Shown here one piece after another: positions 44,100 to 53,398 of a stretch of 64,000 nt of DNA. A program made the translations under genes and the position numbers. The notes under the pieces were generated by a model. It made no database searches and was not told where the DNA came from. It saw nothing but the letters and a program-made list of their open reading frames with translations. Numbering within the stretch: the stretch's first letter is position 1; the number at the start of each line of letters is the position of its first letter. Origin of the DNA: JAEUHQ01 sp964538915 (GTDB lineage Bacteria > Planctomycetota > UBA1135 > UBA2386); assembly GCA_964538915.1 (NCBI GenBank), contig CAZIFB010000017.1, forward strand, positions 1-64,000. Reading direction: 5' to 3'.

Positions 44100-46445
44100 A
44101 TGAACAGGCCGAGGACGTCCCTGCGTCGCCGGCTGACGGCTCTGTGCTCGTTGCTCACGATCGTCGCGATCGCCGTGATCGGGCTCGACTCGTACCGGCG
44201 CGAACGCGCGATGCTCGAACACAGCACGCGCCGCAGCCTCGAGACGCTGGCGCAGATGGTCGCGGTCAACGTCCGCAGCAGCGTCGCGGAGCAGTCGCCG
44301 GCCGCGGTGACGGAGTTCCTCACGACGATCGCGGACACGATGGACCTCCAGCTCGCGGCGGTCGTGTCCGCCGACGGCGCCTGGTTCTCGATCTCGGGCG
44401 ATTCCGAGCTGCTGCCCGAGCTGCTGCCGGGCACGCGCCAGATCGGTCCGGACTGGGTCAGCGCGGTCAACCTCGACTACACCGACAAGTCGAAGGTGAA
44501 ACGGCGCGCAGTCGTGATCGTTCGGACCTCGGGCCAGCCCATGCGGTTGCGGCTGCAGGAGTATCTCGAGGGCCTGCTCGCAACGATGGTGTTGGCGCTG
44601 CTGCTGCTCGCGTTCGCGGCACACTGGCTCCTGACGCGCCTGCTCGCTCCGGTACAGGGCCTGCTCGACACCACGGTGCGCGTGCGGCAGACCGAGGACT
44701 ACTCGCTGCGAGCGGCCGGTTCGTCCGACGACGAGATCGGCGCCCTCGTGCGAGCGTTCAATGCGATGCTCGAAGCGATCCAGGGCCGCGACAACAACCT
44801 CGCACGCCTGGCCGAGCACCTCGAACAACAGGTGCGCGAACGTACCGCGGAGCTGCGCCGCGCCGTCGAGGTCGCCGAGACCGCGACGCGCGTGAAGTCG
44901 ACGTTCCTCGCGAACATGAGCCACGAGATCCGCACGCCGCTGAACGCGATCCTCGGCATGTCGGACCTCGCGATGGAGAGCGAGGATCCGCGCGAACTGC
45001 GCGAATACCTGGGCGTGATCCGCAACGCAGGCTCGAACCTGCTCGGCGTCCTCTGCGACGTCCTCGACCTCTCGAAGATCGAGTCGGACAAACTCGAACT
45101 GTCCCCCGTTCCCACCGACCTCGAGGCGCTCGCACTCGAAGCACTGCGTCCGCTGACCTCGCGCATCCAGGACAAGGACCTCGAACTCACACTCGAAGTC
45201 GACTCCGGACTCGCGGACGCGTACCGGCTCGACGACGTCCGCGTGCGACAGATCCTCACGAACCTCGTCAGCAACGCGATCAAGTTCACCGCGAGCGGAG
45301 TCGTCCGCGTCTCGCTCACCGTCGAAGAGCGGCGCGGCGACGTGCACGACGTGGCGCTGGTGGTCGAAGACACGGGCACCGGCATCCCGAAGGACCGCCT
45401 CACCGCGATCTTCACGCCGTTCACGCAGGCCGACAGCACGATCACGCGGCGGTTCGCGGGCACCGGCCTCGGTCTGTCGATCACGGATCGGCTCGTACGC
45501 CTGATGGGCGGGACGATCGTCGTCGAAAGCACGGTCGGCAAGGGCTCGACGTTCCGCATCCGGCTGCCGCTCACGACCTGCGCGAGCCCGTTGCCTCCGC
45601 TGCCGCAGCTCGCCGGAAACGCCAGGCTGTTGGCGATGGGCCGCTCCGCCGCGACGATTCGCGCGCTCGAGGCCACGGCGAAGCGTCTCGGCATCTCCCT
45701 CGTCACGCTCGACACGGGGACTGCACTGCGGTCGGTCGGGGCCATCGGCCCTGCGGACGTCGTTCTCGTCGACGACCGCGACGCGGAGCGCGACGCGGAG
45801 CTGTGCGAATGGCTGCCGGTCGGCCCGCGCGGCGTCCGCTCCGTGCTGCTCATCACGTCGTTCCAGGACCTCGCGAACGCATCCGCCCGCTGCCGCCGCT
45901 GCGACTTCGCCGGCTACCTGACGAAGCCGGTTTCGGCACGGGAACTGGCGGGACGGATGGCGACGCTGCAATCGCCGTCGTCCGAGCCCGCCGCGAGCCC
46001 GGCGGAGAACCCGGGCACGAACGTGCGCCCGACCGCGACCGCCGCGGCGACGCCGTCGCTCCGGATCCTGGTTGCCGAGGACAACCCGGTGAACCAGCGC
46101 CTGATCGAGCGCATCCTGCAGCGCGACGGCCACCACGTGACCCTCGCCGAGAACGGGAGGATCTGCTGCGAGACCTTCGCGCGCGAACCGTTCGACATCG
46201 TCCTGATGGACATGCAGATGCCGGAGATGAGCGGCCTCGAAGCGGCCGCGCAGATCCGGACCGCTGCGGCAGCCGACGCGCCTCGTGTCCCGATCGTCGC
46301 GCTCACCGCGAACACGACCATCGAGGATCGGACGGCGTGCCTCGAAGCCGGAATGGACGAAGTCCTGTCGAAGCCGGTTTCCGTACCGAAGCTGCGGGCC
46401 GTGCTCGCGGGCGTTGCCGCCCGGCGGGACTCACCGGCTGCCTGA
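44100..46445 (+). CDS. Membrane hybrid sensor histidine kinase with degenerate and intact receivers
   Basis: 781 residues from ATG 44100. A membrane helix at about 10-30, a periplasmic domain of about 120 residues, a second helix (LLATMVLALLLLAFAAHWLL) and a HAMP domain (LAPVQGLLDTTVRVRQTEDYS) lead into a coiled coil. The HisKA box is FLANMSHEIRTPLNAILGMSDLA and the ATPase has NLVSNAIKF, DTGTGIP and GTGLGLSI. A first receiver-like domain (LLAMGRSAATIRALE to LTKPVSARELAG) has lost the N-terminal acidic pair, while the last one (ILVAEDNPVNQRLIERIL; LMDMQMPEMSG; SKPVSVPKL) is complete. It probably senses an envelope signal and phosphorylates a downstream His-phosphotransfer protein not seen here. 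Confidence 0.9.
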   Translation: MNRPRTSLRRRLTALCSLLTIVAIAVIGLDSYRRERAMLEHSTRRSLETLAQMVAVNVRSSVAEQSPAAVTEFLTTIADTMDLQLAAVVSADGAWFSISGDSELLPELLPGTRQIGPDWVSAVNLDYTDKSKVKRRAVVIVRTSGQPMRLRLQEYLEGLLATMVLALLLLAFAAHWLLTRLLAPVQGLLDTTVRVRQTEDYSLRAAGSSDDEIGALVRAFNAMLEAIQGRDNNLARLAEHLEQQVRERTAELRRAVEVAETATRVKSTFLANMSHEIRTPLNAILGMSDLAMESEDPRELREYLGVIRNAGSNLLGVLCDVLDLSKIESDKLELSPVPTDLEALALEALRPLTSRIQDKDLELTLEVDSGLADAYRLDDVRVRQILTNLVSNAIKFTASGVVRVSLTVEERRGDVHDVALVVEDTGTGIPKDRLTAIFTPFTQADSTITRRFAGTGLGLSITDRLVRLMGGTIVVESTVGKGSTFRIRLPLTTCASPLPPLPQLAGNARLLAMGRSAATIRALEATAKRLGISLVTLDTGTALRSVGAIGPADVVLVDDRDAERDAELCEWLPVGPRGVRSVLLITSFQDLANASARCRRCDFAGYLTKPVSARELAGRMATLQSPSSEPAASPAENPGTNVRPTATAAATPSLRILVAEDNPVNQRLIERILQRDGHHVTLAENGRICCETFAREPFDIVLMDMQMPEMSGLEAAAQIRTAAAADAPRVPIVALTANTTIEDRTACLEAGMDEVLSKPVSVPKLRAVLAGVAARRDSPAA

Positions 46446-46502
46446 CCGGACGCCGGCGGAGGAACGCTCGCGACGGGCAGGGCGCCGTGCGATGCTGCGA
46501 CG

Positions 46503-49500
46503 ATGAGCCGCTTCGCCGCGTCCGTCTTCGCCGTCGCGACCGCCGCCCTCGCCGCCCAGGGCCCGCCTCCGGAAGGACCGCGCGCCGTCGACCCGGGCTG
46601 GTTCGTGCTGACCGGCGCGCGCGTCGTCGTCGATCCCGCGACCTCGCTCGAGCGCGCGAACGTCGTGCTGCGCGACGGCCGCATCGTCGGGGTCGACGCC
46701 GCTCCGCCCGCCGGCGCCACTCCGGTCGACTGCAGCGGCCTCACGATCTACCCGGGCCTCGTCGATCCGTTCGTCGCGACCGACGTGCCGGCGCTCGACG
46801 CCGCGATCGACGACCAGCACTGGAATCCGATGGTTCAGCCGCAGCGCAGCGCGCGCGACGGCGGACTGGTGCCCGCCGCCGAACGAAGTGCGCTGCGCCG
46901 GCTCGGCTTCACGACGGTCGCGTGCGTGCCGACCGGCGGCATCGTGAAGGGCACGAGCACGGTCGTTCAGCTCGACGAGCCGACATCCACGTCGCCCGCC
47001 ACGATCGTGCGCGACGTCGCGGCGCTCGTGACGAGCCTGCAGACGCGCGACGGCTATCCGAACAGTGAGATGGGCGCGATCGCGGTGCTCCGACAGGCAC
47101 TGTTCGACGGGGCGTGGTACCGGAGCTGCATCGCGACCCTGACACCCGGCAGCGCCCTGCCGGCCGGTGCGCCGCGGCCGTCGTCCGCGTTCGCGGCCCT
47201 CGCCGAACGCGCGGACCTGCCCCTGTGGTTCGACGCCCGCGACGAACTGCAGGCGCTGCGCGCCGTCCGCGTCGCCAACGAAGCCGGGCGCTCGCTCGTG
47301 CTCGTCGGCAGCGGCATGGAGTTCCGCCGCCTCGCCGCGCTCGCCGCCGCGAAGGTGCCGATCGTCGTGCCGTTGCAGTTCCCGGAAGCACCGGACGTCG
47401 CGTCGGCGAGCGCCGCCGAACGAGTGTCGCTGCGCCAGCTGCAGTCGTGGGAGCAGGCGCCGACCAATACGAAGCGCCTGCTCGACGCCGGCGTGGACGT
47501 CGCGTGGACCACGGCGCGCATGCGCGACAAGAAGGACTTCCGCGAACGTGTCGCCGAGGCGATCGCGTGCGGCGTCAGCGCGCAGCAGGCGCTCGCCCTG
47601 CTCACGACGAAGCCCGCGGCACTGCTCGGCATCGCGGATCAGGCTGGCACGATCACGCGCGGCAAGCTGGCGAACCTCGTCGTCGTCGAGGGCGATCTCT
47701 TCGACCCGAAGTCCAGGATCCGCGACGTGTGGGTCGGCGGCGTCCGCCACACGATCCAGGCAGCGAAGGATGCGGGCGTCGACGGCTCGTGGTCCTGGAC
47801 GACGGGCTGGCCCGGCAAGGACCCGAAGATTGCGCCGACGCTGACGGTCGACGGCGAATCCGTGAAGGGCAAGGCCGGTGGCTCGGACCTGAAGTTCGCC
47901 GACGTCGTGCGCGAACCGGACCGCCTCTCGTGCCGCGTGGCGGGGGAATCCCTCGACGCGGAGCGGGTGTTCTGGCTGCGTGTGCACCAGGACGGCGGTG
48001 CGCTGGTGGGCACGTGCGTGGCGTCCGACGGGACATCCGTCGCGGTGCGCGCGGAGCGCTCGACCGACGAAGCGAAGGGAAAGAGCGACGAGAAGAAGGG
48101 CGGCGACGACGCACGTCCCGCGCCGCCGTCGATCGGACCGTTGCCCACGCCGCTGGGCGGCTACGGCTTCCTCGCGATGCCCGCGAAGACCGAGTTCGTG
48201 CTCGTCGGCGCGACCCTGTGGCCCTGCGACGGACGAGGCGTGCTGCGCGACGGCGCGGTGCACGTTCGCGACGGCCGCATCGTGTTCGCGGGCTCGCGCT
48301 CGGACATGGGCGAGCCGCCGGGCGGCGTGCAGGTCATCGACGCAACGGGCAAACACGTCACGCCCGGCATCATCGACTGCCACTCGCACACCGGCATCTC
48401 GCGCGGCGTCAACGAAGGCGGCGAAGCCGTGACCGCCGAAGTTCGCGTCGAGGACGTCATCGACCCGGACGACGTCAACTGGTACCGCGAACTGGCCGGG
48501 GGTGTCACCGCGGTGAACCAGCTGCACGGCTCCGCGAACGCCATCGGCGGTCAGAGCTGCACCGTCAAGCTGCGCTGGGGCGTTCCGCACCCGGACGACA
48601 TGCGGTTCGCGGGCGCGCCCACGGGCATCAAGTTCGCGCTCGGCGAGAACCCGCGGCAGGCCAACGACCGCGGCCCGAACCGGCGCTACCCGAACACGCG
48701 CATGGGCGTCGAGGCGCTGCTGCGCGACCGCTTCGCCGCAGCGGACGCGTACCGAACGACCCGCGCCGCCTACGAGAAGCTCGCCCCTGCCGAGCGCGCG
48801 AAGGCAATGCGACCGCGCCGCGACCTCGAACTGGAGGCGCTGGCGGAAGTGCTCGACGGCATCCGCCGCATCCACTGCCACAGCTACCGCCAGGACGAGA
48901 TCTTCATGCTCTGTGGCCTCGCCCGCGAACTCGGCATCAAGATCGGCACGTTCCAGCACGTGCTCGAGGGCTACAAGGTGGCCGACGCCATCGGCGCGAA
49001 CGCAGTCGGCGCGTCGTCCTTCAGCGACTGGTGGGCCTACAAGTTCGAGGTCTGGGACGCGATCCCCGACAACGGCGCGATCATGCACGAGGCCGGTGTG
49101 TGCGTGTCGTTCAACAGCGACAGCAATGAACACGCGCGCCGCCTCAACACCGAGGCCGGCAAGGCGGTGAAGTACGGCGGCGTGGCGCCGTGGGACGCAC
49201 TCTGCTTCGTCACGAAGAATCCGGCGATCCAGCTCGGTGTCTTCGACCGCACGGGCTCGCTCACGGCGGGCAAGGATGCCGACCTCGTGCTGTGGTCCGA
49301 CGACCCCCTGAGCTACGCCGCCCGCTGCGAAGCGACATGGGTCGACGGGCGGCTCCTGTTCTCGCTCGGAACCGACAGAAGCATGCGCGAAGCCATCGCC
49401 GCGGAGCGTCAACGCCTCATCGGCAAGGCCGCCGCCTCCGGCAAGAAACGCACGGCGCGCGACGGCGACACGAAGGACGCCTACTGGGCCGCCGAGGATC

Positions 49501-49544
49501 TGACCACCGACTACTGCTGCCGCGACTGCGAAGGAGCCCGCTGA
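46503..49544 (+). CDS. Exported double amidohydrolase-family protein, N-terminal half degenerate
   Basis: 1013 residues with a signal peptide (MSRFAASVFAVATAALAAQ). Residues 30-470 have the amidohydrolase outline (GARVVVDPATSLERANVVLRDGRI, then a TRGKLANLVVVEGDLFD end), but the metal site PGL-x-D-x-H-x-H reads YPGLVDPFVAT, so both His are lost. Residues 550-1010 repeat the outline with an intact His627-Ser-His629 (PGIIDCHSHTG), RIHCHSYRQDE, FQHVLEGYKVADAI and NSDSNEHARR, so this half should bind metal. It probably hydrolyses an amide or cyclic bond in exported peptides or related compounds. It leads a three-gene run with a second amidohydrolase and an M28 peptidase. Confidence 0.85.
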   Translation: MSRFAASVFAVATAALAAQGPPPEGPRAVDPGWFVLTGARVVVDPATSLERANVVLRDGRIVGVDAAPPAGATPVDCSGLTIYPGLVDPFVATDVPALDAAIDDQHWNPMVQPQRSARDGGLVPAAERSALRRLGFTTVACVPTGGIVKGTSTVVQLDEPTSTSPATIVRDVAALVTSLQTRDGYPNSEMGAIAVLRQALFDGAWYRSCIATLTPGSALPAGAPRPSSAFAALAERADLPLWFDARDELQALRAVRVANEAGRSLVLVGSGMEFRRLAALAAAKVPIVVPLQFPEAPDVASASAAERVSLRQLQSWEQAPTNTKRLLDAGVDVAWTTARMRDKKDFRERVAEAIACGVSAQQALALLTTKPAALLGIADQAGTITRGKLANLVVVEGDLFDPKSRIRDVWVGGVRHTIQAAKDAGVDGSWSWTTGWPGKDPKIAPTLTVDGESVKGKAGGSDLKFADVVREPDRLSCRVAGESLDAERVFWLRVHQDGGALVGTCVASDGTSVAVRAERSTDEAKGKSDEKKGGDDARPAPPSIGPLPTPLGGYGFLAMPAKTEFVLVGATLWPCDGRGVLRDGAVHVRDGRIVFAGSRSDMGEPPGGVQVIDATGKHVTPGIIDCHSHTGISRGVNEGGEAVTAEVRVEDVIDPDDVNWYRELAGGVTAVNQLHGSANAIGGQSCTVKLRWGVPHPDDMRFAGAPTGIKFALGENPRQANDRGPNRRYPNTRMGVEALLRDRFAAADAYRTTRAAYEKLAPAERAKAMRPRRDLELEALAEVLDGIRRIHCHSYRQDEIFMLCGLARELGIKIGTFQHVLEGYKVADAIGANAVGASSFSDWWAYKFEVWDAIPDNGAIMHEAGVCVSFNSDSNEHARRLNTEAGKAVKYGGVAPWDALCFVTKNPAIQLGVFDRTGSLTAGKDADLVLWSDDPLSYAARCEATWVDGRLLFSLGTDRSMREAIAAERQRLIGKAAASGKKRTARDGDTKDAYWAAEDLTTDYCCRDCEGAR

Positions 49545-50881
49545 TGAACCCTTTCGTGACGCTCTCGCTCGCACTCTGCGTCGTCCCCGCCGCGGCGCAG
49601 GATCTGGTCCCGAAGGCCGCGCCGCAGCGCGCGCCGATCGTGCTCCGCAACGCCGTGCTGCACACGGTGTCGGACGGCGTGATCCTCGGCGGATCGCTGT
49701 GGTTCGAAGACGGTGTGATCCGCGGTGTCGTCGGCGAAGGCGGCGCCCTCAAGCTCCCGAACGGCGCGGAGCCGATCGTCGTCGATCTCCAGGGCAAACA
49801 CGTCTTCCCCGGTCTGATCTCACCGCACACGACGCTCGGCCTCGTCGAGATCGGCATGGTTCGCCAGACGAACGACGTCGACGAGATCGGCGACACGACG
49901 CCGGAAGCGACGGCCGCCGTCGCGTGGAACCCGGATTCCGCGGCGATCCCCGTCGCACGCAGCAACGGCGTATTGATCGCCGCCGTGTTCCCGAGCGGCG
50001 GTTCGCTGCCCGGCCGCGCGTCGGTGATGAAGGTCGACGGCTGGACGAACGCCGACATGACCGTGCGCGCCGACGCGGGTCCGATCGTCGCGTGGCCGGC
50101 GCAGTCCGCCGAGCGGCGCGGCCGGCGCGGCCCGCGGCCCGAAGCCGGCGAGGGCGGAGACGAAGCAGAGGGCTCCGGCGCGAAGAAGGCGCGCGAGCGC
50201 ATCGACGAGACGTTCACCGCAGCGCGCGCCTGGTTCGACGCCAGGAAGACGGATCCTTCGGTGCCGCTCGACATCCGGCACGAGGCCCTCGTGCCCGCGC
50301 TGCGCGGCGAGGTCCCGGTGTTCCTGCTCGCTGACGAACAGGAACAGATCGAATCGGCGGTGCTGTGGGCCACCGGGCGCGGTCTCCGCGCGGTCGTGGT
50401 CGGCGGACGCGACGCCGCTCTCTGCACGGGCCTGCTCACGGACCGGCGTGTGCCGGTGATCCTCGACGGCGTGCACCGCCTGCCGCGGCGCGACGACAGT
50501 CCGTACGACGAAGCGTTCACGCTGCCGGCGCGCTTGCAGGAAGCGGGCGTGCGGTTCTGCATCGGCGGCGGCACCGACTTCGCCAACGACCGCAACCTCC
50601 CCTACCACGCAGCGACCGCCGCCGCGTTCGGCCTCGGCCGCCAGCGCGCGTTGCAGGCGATCACGCTCGACGCAGCGAAGATCCTCGGCGTCGACGACCG
50701 CCTCGGTTCGCTGTCGGTGGGCAAGGACGCGACGCTCTTCGTCGCCGACGGACACCCGTTCGAACTGAAGACGAAGATCGAGATGGCGTTCGTGAGCGGG
50801 CGTCAGATCGACCTGCGCAACAAGCAGACGGAACTCGCCGCGAAGTACCGCGAGCGCTATCGCCAGCTGCGGACGAAATGA
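49544..50881 (+). CDS. Exported amidohydrolase-family protein with altered metal site
   Basis: 445 residues starting with a signal peptide (MNPFVTLSLALCVVPAAAQ). The start codon overlaps the previous stop (TGATG), and AAGGAG precedes it. The amidohydrolase outline is clear (LRNAVLHTVSDGVILGGSLWFEDGVIRG, then the closing GSLSVGKDATLFVADG). However, the first metal motif reads PGLISPHTTLG: His95 is followed by Thr rather than the second His, and a GGGTDFANDRNLP strand stands where the catalytic Asp is expected. It may be a partner subunit of the upstream protein rather than an independent enzyme. Confidence 0.82.
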   Translation: MNPFVTLSLALCVVPAAAQDLVPKAAPQRAPIVLRNAVLHTVSDGVILGGSLWFEDGVIRGVVGEGGALKLPNGAEPIVVDLQGKHVFPGLISPHTTLGLVEIGMVRQTNDVDEIGDTTPEATAAVAWNPDSAAIPVARSNGVLIAAVFPSGGSLPGRASVMKVDGWTNADMTVRADAGPIVAWPAQSAERRGRRGPRPEAGEGGDEAEGSGAKKARERIDETFTAARAWFDARKTDPSVPLDIRHEALVPALRGEVPVFLLADEQEQIESAVLWATGRGLRAVVVGGRDAALCTGLLTDRRVPVILDGVHRLPRRDDSPYDEAFTLPARLQEAGVRFCIGGGTDFANDRNLPYHAATAAAFGLGRQRALQAITLDAAKILGVDDRLGSLSVGKDATLFVADGHPFELKTKIEMAFVSGRQIDLRNKQTELAAKYRERYRQLRTK

Positions 50882-51891
50882 CCGCGCCGCTCGCCGTCCT
50901 GACGACCGCCTTCCTGGCAACGGCGTGCTCGATCACCCCCGAGCCCGCGATCGCGGCGAAGGTCGCCGCCGTCGACCAGGCGCGGCTCGTCCAGCACGTG
51001 GCGTCGCTGTGCGCGACCGCGCCGCGGCCGGCAGGCAACGCAACGGCGACCGAAGCGACGCTCGCCTGGCTCGAACGAGAGCTCGCCGCAAGCGGCTACT
51101 CGACCGCACGCGAACCCTTCAGCGCCGTCGCGACGTCGTGGGAGCGGCGCACCGACACGAACGGCGACGTCACCTTCGTCCAGCTCGGCGCCACCGGCAT
51201 ACGACACAACCTGATCGCGGAGAAGCGTGGCGCAACCGACGCCGCCCCGGTGATCGAACTCGGCGCCCACTTCGACACGGTCGCGTTCGCACCCGGCGCG
51301 GACGACAACGCCAGCGGCGTCGCGGCGCTGCTCGAGGTCGCGCGGCTCGTCGCGAACGTCCAGACGGAGAAGACCATCCGCTTCGTCTTCTTCGCGATGG
51401 AGGAAGAGGGGCTCGTCGGCAGCCGGGAACACGTCGAACGGATGATGCGTGAGAACCGTCTCCCCGAGGGCATCCTGTCGCTCGACATGGTCGGCTACTC
51501 GAGTTCGGAATCGGGCTCACAGGACTCTCCGTTCCGGATCCCCCTGCTGCTCGGACCGCCCGACGTCGGCGACTTCGTGCTGGTCGCCGGCAACTTCGGA
51601 TCGGGGTGGCTCGGCAACCTGTTCGAAGCGTGCGTCGACACCTACGTGCCGGAGCTCGCCTACTACAGCCTGAACCGGATGGCGACCTGGTCGAGCGATG
51701 CCGAGCGCGTCGACGCCTGGAACTACTGGAAGCACGGCATCGCCGCGATCTCACTCGGTGACACCGCCGAGTTCCGCAACCCGCACTACCACCAGCCATC
51801 CGACACGCCGAGCACGCTCGACTACGGGTTCCTGCGGCGCAACACGCAGGCGGTCCTGGCGACCACGCTGCACTGGGCGGCGCTGCGCTGA
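50878..51891 (+). CDS. M28-family zinc aminopeptidase, lipoprotein
   Basis: 337 residues. A short signal with lipobox (FLATAC-S) suggests membrane anchoring. The di-zinc site of M28 peptidases is complete: His and Asp in LGAHFDTVAF, the bridging Asp in GADDNASGVAALLEVARL, Glu-Glu in FFAMEEEGLVGS, Asp in SLDMVGYSS and His in NPHYHQPSDT. It removes N-terminal residues from peptides on the periplasmic side. ATGA overlap with the preceding amidohydrolase gene makes a three-protein exported hydrolase set. Convergent with the HisC-HAD gene, 10 bases between stops. Confidence 0.92.
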   Translation: MTAPLAVLTTAFLATACSITPEPAIAAKVAAVDQARLVQHVASLCATAPRPAGNATATEATLAWLERELAASGYSTAREPFSAVATSWERRTDTNGDVTFVQLGATGIRHNLIAEKRGATDAAPVIELGAHFDTVAFAPGADDNASGVAALLEVARLVANVQTEKTIRFVFFAMEEEGLVGSREHVERMMRENRLPEGILSLDMVGYSSSESGSQDSPFRIPLLLGPPDVGDFVLVAGNFGSGWLGNLFEACVDTYVPELAYYSLNRMATWSSDAERVDAWNYWKHGIAAISLGDTAEFRNPHYHQPSDTPSTLDYGFLRRNTQAVLATTLHWAALR

Positions 51892-51901
51892 AGGGCGCCG
51901 G

Positions 51902-53398
51902 TCACGCGCGGGCGCACGACGCGACGAGCGCTCGCACGTCCGACACTCCCCCGACCAGGCGTGCGGCGCCCGCGGCACGCAGTCGATCGGCATGCCCTTC
52001 GGCGCCGATGCCGGACGGCGCGACGGCGAGCGGGATCACTCCCGCCGTGCGCGCGGCCACGACGTCGCTCGGGTTGTCGCCGAGCATCCACGCGCTCCCC
52101 GCACCGAGCCGCTCGAGCGCGAGGCGGACCGGCGCCGGATCGGGTTTGCCCGGCCCGTCTTCGTCGGTGACCACCGTCTTCACGAACGGCGCGAACCCGT
52201 GCCGCTCCAGCACCGAGTCGGCGAGCCGCCGCGGACAACTCGTGACGACACCGATCGGCCGCGCCGCCGCGATCGCGCGCACGTCGTCGACGCTGGCGAT
52301 CGCCTTTCGGCCTTCGATGTCCGCGAGCACGCCGTCGAGGTCGAGCAGGATGGCCGCGGGCGCGACGGCGGCGTCGATCCCGGCCAGCAGGCGCGCGAAC
52401 GTGCGGTCGTCGGCGGGCATCGTGATCCGCACGCCCGCGGGGAACGCCCGCACCGCGATGCCGACGCCGAGCAGCGCATCGCGCAGCCACGCGGGATCCC
52501 GCGGCCGCACGAACACGAAGTTCCCGGCGGACGGCAGCGGCGCGAGGCCGCGCATCGCCGCATGCCGCACCATCTCGTCGCGTTCCCTAGCGACGTCGCG
52601 CACGTACGCGGCGACCTCGTCGCCGCCGTCGAGCAATCGGACCTCGGCGGCCCGTCGGCTCCACGTCCCGCACGTGAACGGACTGCCCACCGAGCGCAGC
52701 CACCGCACGACGTCGGGCGGCGCGATCGCGTAGCCGACGCGCAGGCCGGCGAGGCCGAAAGCCTTGCTGAACGTGCGCACGACGACGGCGTTCGGAAACG
52801 AGAGCGCGGCCGCCGTCAAGTCCTCGCCGCCGAACTCGGCGTACGCGGCGTCGACCAGCACGGCCGCGCGCGGCGCGGCGGCACAGACGGCCCGCACGTC
52901 GTCGACGCTCGCGACGAGGCCGGTGGGATTGTTCGGCGAGACGACGGCGACGAGCGCCGTGTCACCGTTCACGGCATCGAGCACGGCGCGTCGCGGCCAA
53001 GCGCCATCGGCCCACGGCGGCGAGACGAGCTCGGCACCGGCGAGGGCGACGTAGCGCACCAGCATCTCGAACGTCGGAGTCGGCACGATCGCGCGACGAC
53101 CCGGCTCGAGCACCGCACGGCACAATCGGTCGAGCACGTCGTCGCCGCCCGCACCGACGAAGATGCGTTCGACGGCGACGCCGTGGCGATGCGCGAGTAC
53201 CCGTTCGAGCGAGTCGTCGAGCGGGTAGCTGCGGATCGCCTCGACATCACGAGAGAGCCCCACGAAGAACTGCGCCGTCGGGGCACGACCCTGGTTGCCG
53301 TCCAGCCGCACGTTCACCCATGGCGGAACCCTCGGGATCCCGGCGCCCGCCGCGGGAACCCGGACCGCGCGCCGCGGACCCGGACCGCCTGCGCTCAT
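51902..53398 (-). CDS. Fusion of histidinol-phosphate-type aminotransferase and HAD phosphatase
   Basis: 498 residues. Residues 25-345 are a fold-type I aminotransferase of the HisC/CobC group: SPNNPTGLV, LVDAAYAEFGG and the cofactor Lys in VVRTFSKAFGLAGLRVGY. Residues 348-498 are a compact HAD domain with nucleophile motif ILLDLDGVLADIEG, Thr/Ser motif GVVTSCPR, GKPDPAPVRLALE and acidic motif WMLGDNPSDVVAA; its cap is very small. The fusion would let transamination and dephosphorylation of the same phosphorylated substrate happen in one chain. It overlaps the cytochrome gene by 4 bases (ATGA). Whether it works in histidine synthesis is not shown; no other his gene is present. Confidence 0.85.
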   Translation of the reverse strand: MSAGGPGPRRAVRVPAAGAGIPRVPPWVNVRLDGNQGRAPTAQFFVGLSRDVEAIRSYPLDDSLERVLAHRHGVAVERIFVGAGGDDVLDRLCRAVLEPGRRAIVPTPTFEMLVRYVALAGAELVSPPWADGAWPRRAVLDAVNGDTALVAVVSPNNPTGLVASVDDVRAVCAAAPRAAVLVDAAYAEFGGEDLTAAALSFPNAVVVRTFSKAFGLAGLRVGYAIAPPDVVRWLRSVGSPFTCGTWSRRAAEVRLLDGGDEVAAYVRDVARERDEMVRHAAMRGLAPLPSAGNFVFVRPRDPAWLRDALLGVGIAVRAFPAGVRITMPADDRTFARLLAGIDAAVAPAAILLDLDGVLADIEGRKAIASVDDVRAIAAARPIGVVTSCPRRLADSVLERHGFAPFVKTVVTDEDGPGKPDPAPVRLALERLGAGSAWMLGDNPSDVVAARTAGVIPLAVAPSGIGAEGHADRLRAAGAARLVGGVSDVRALVASCARA

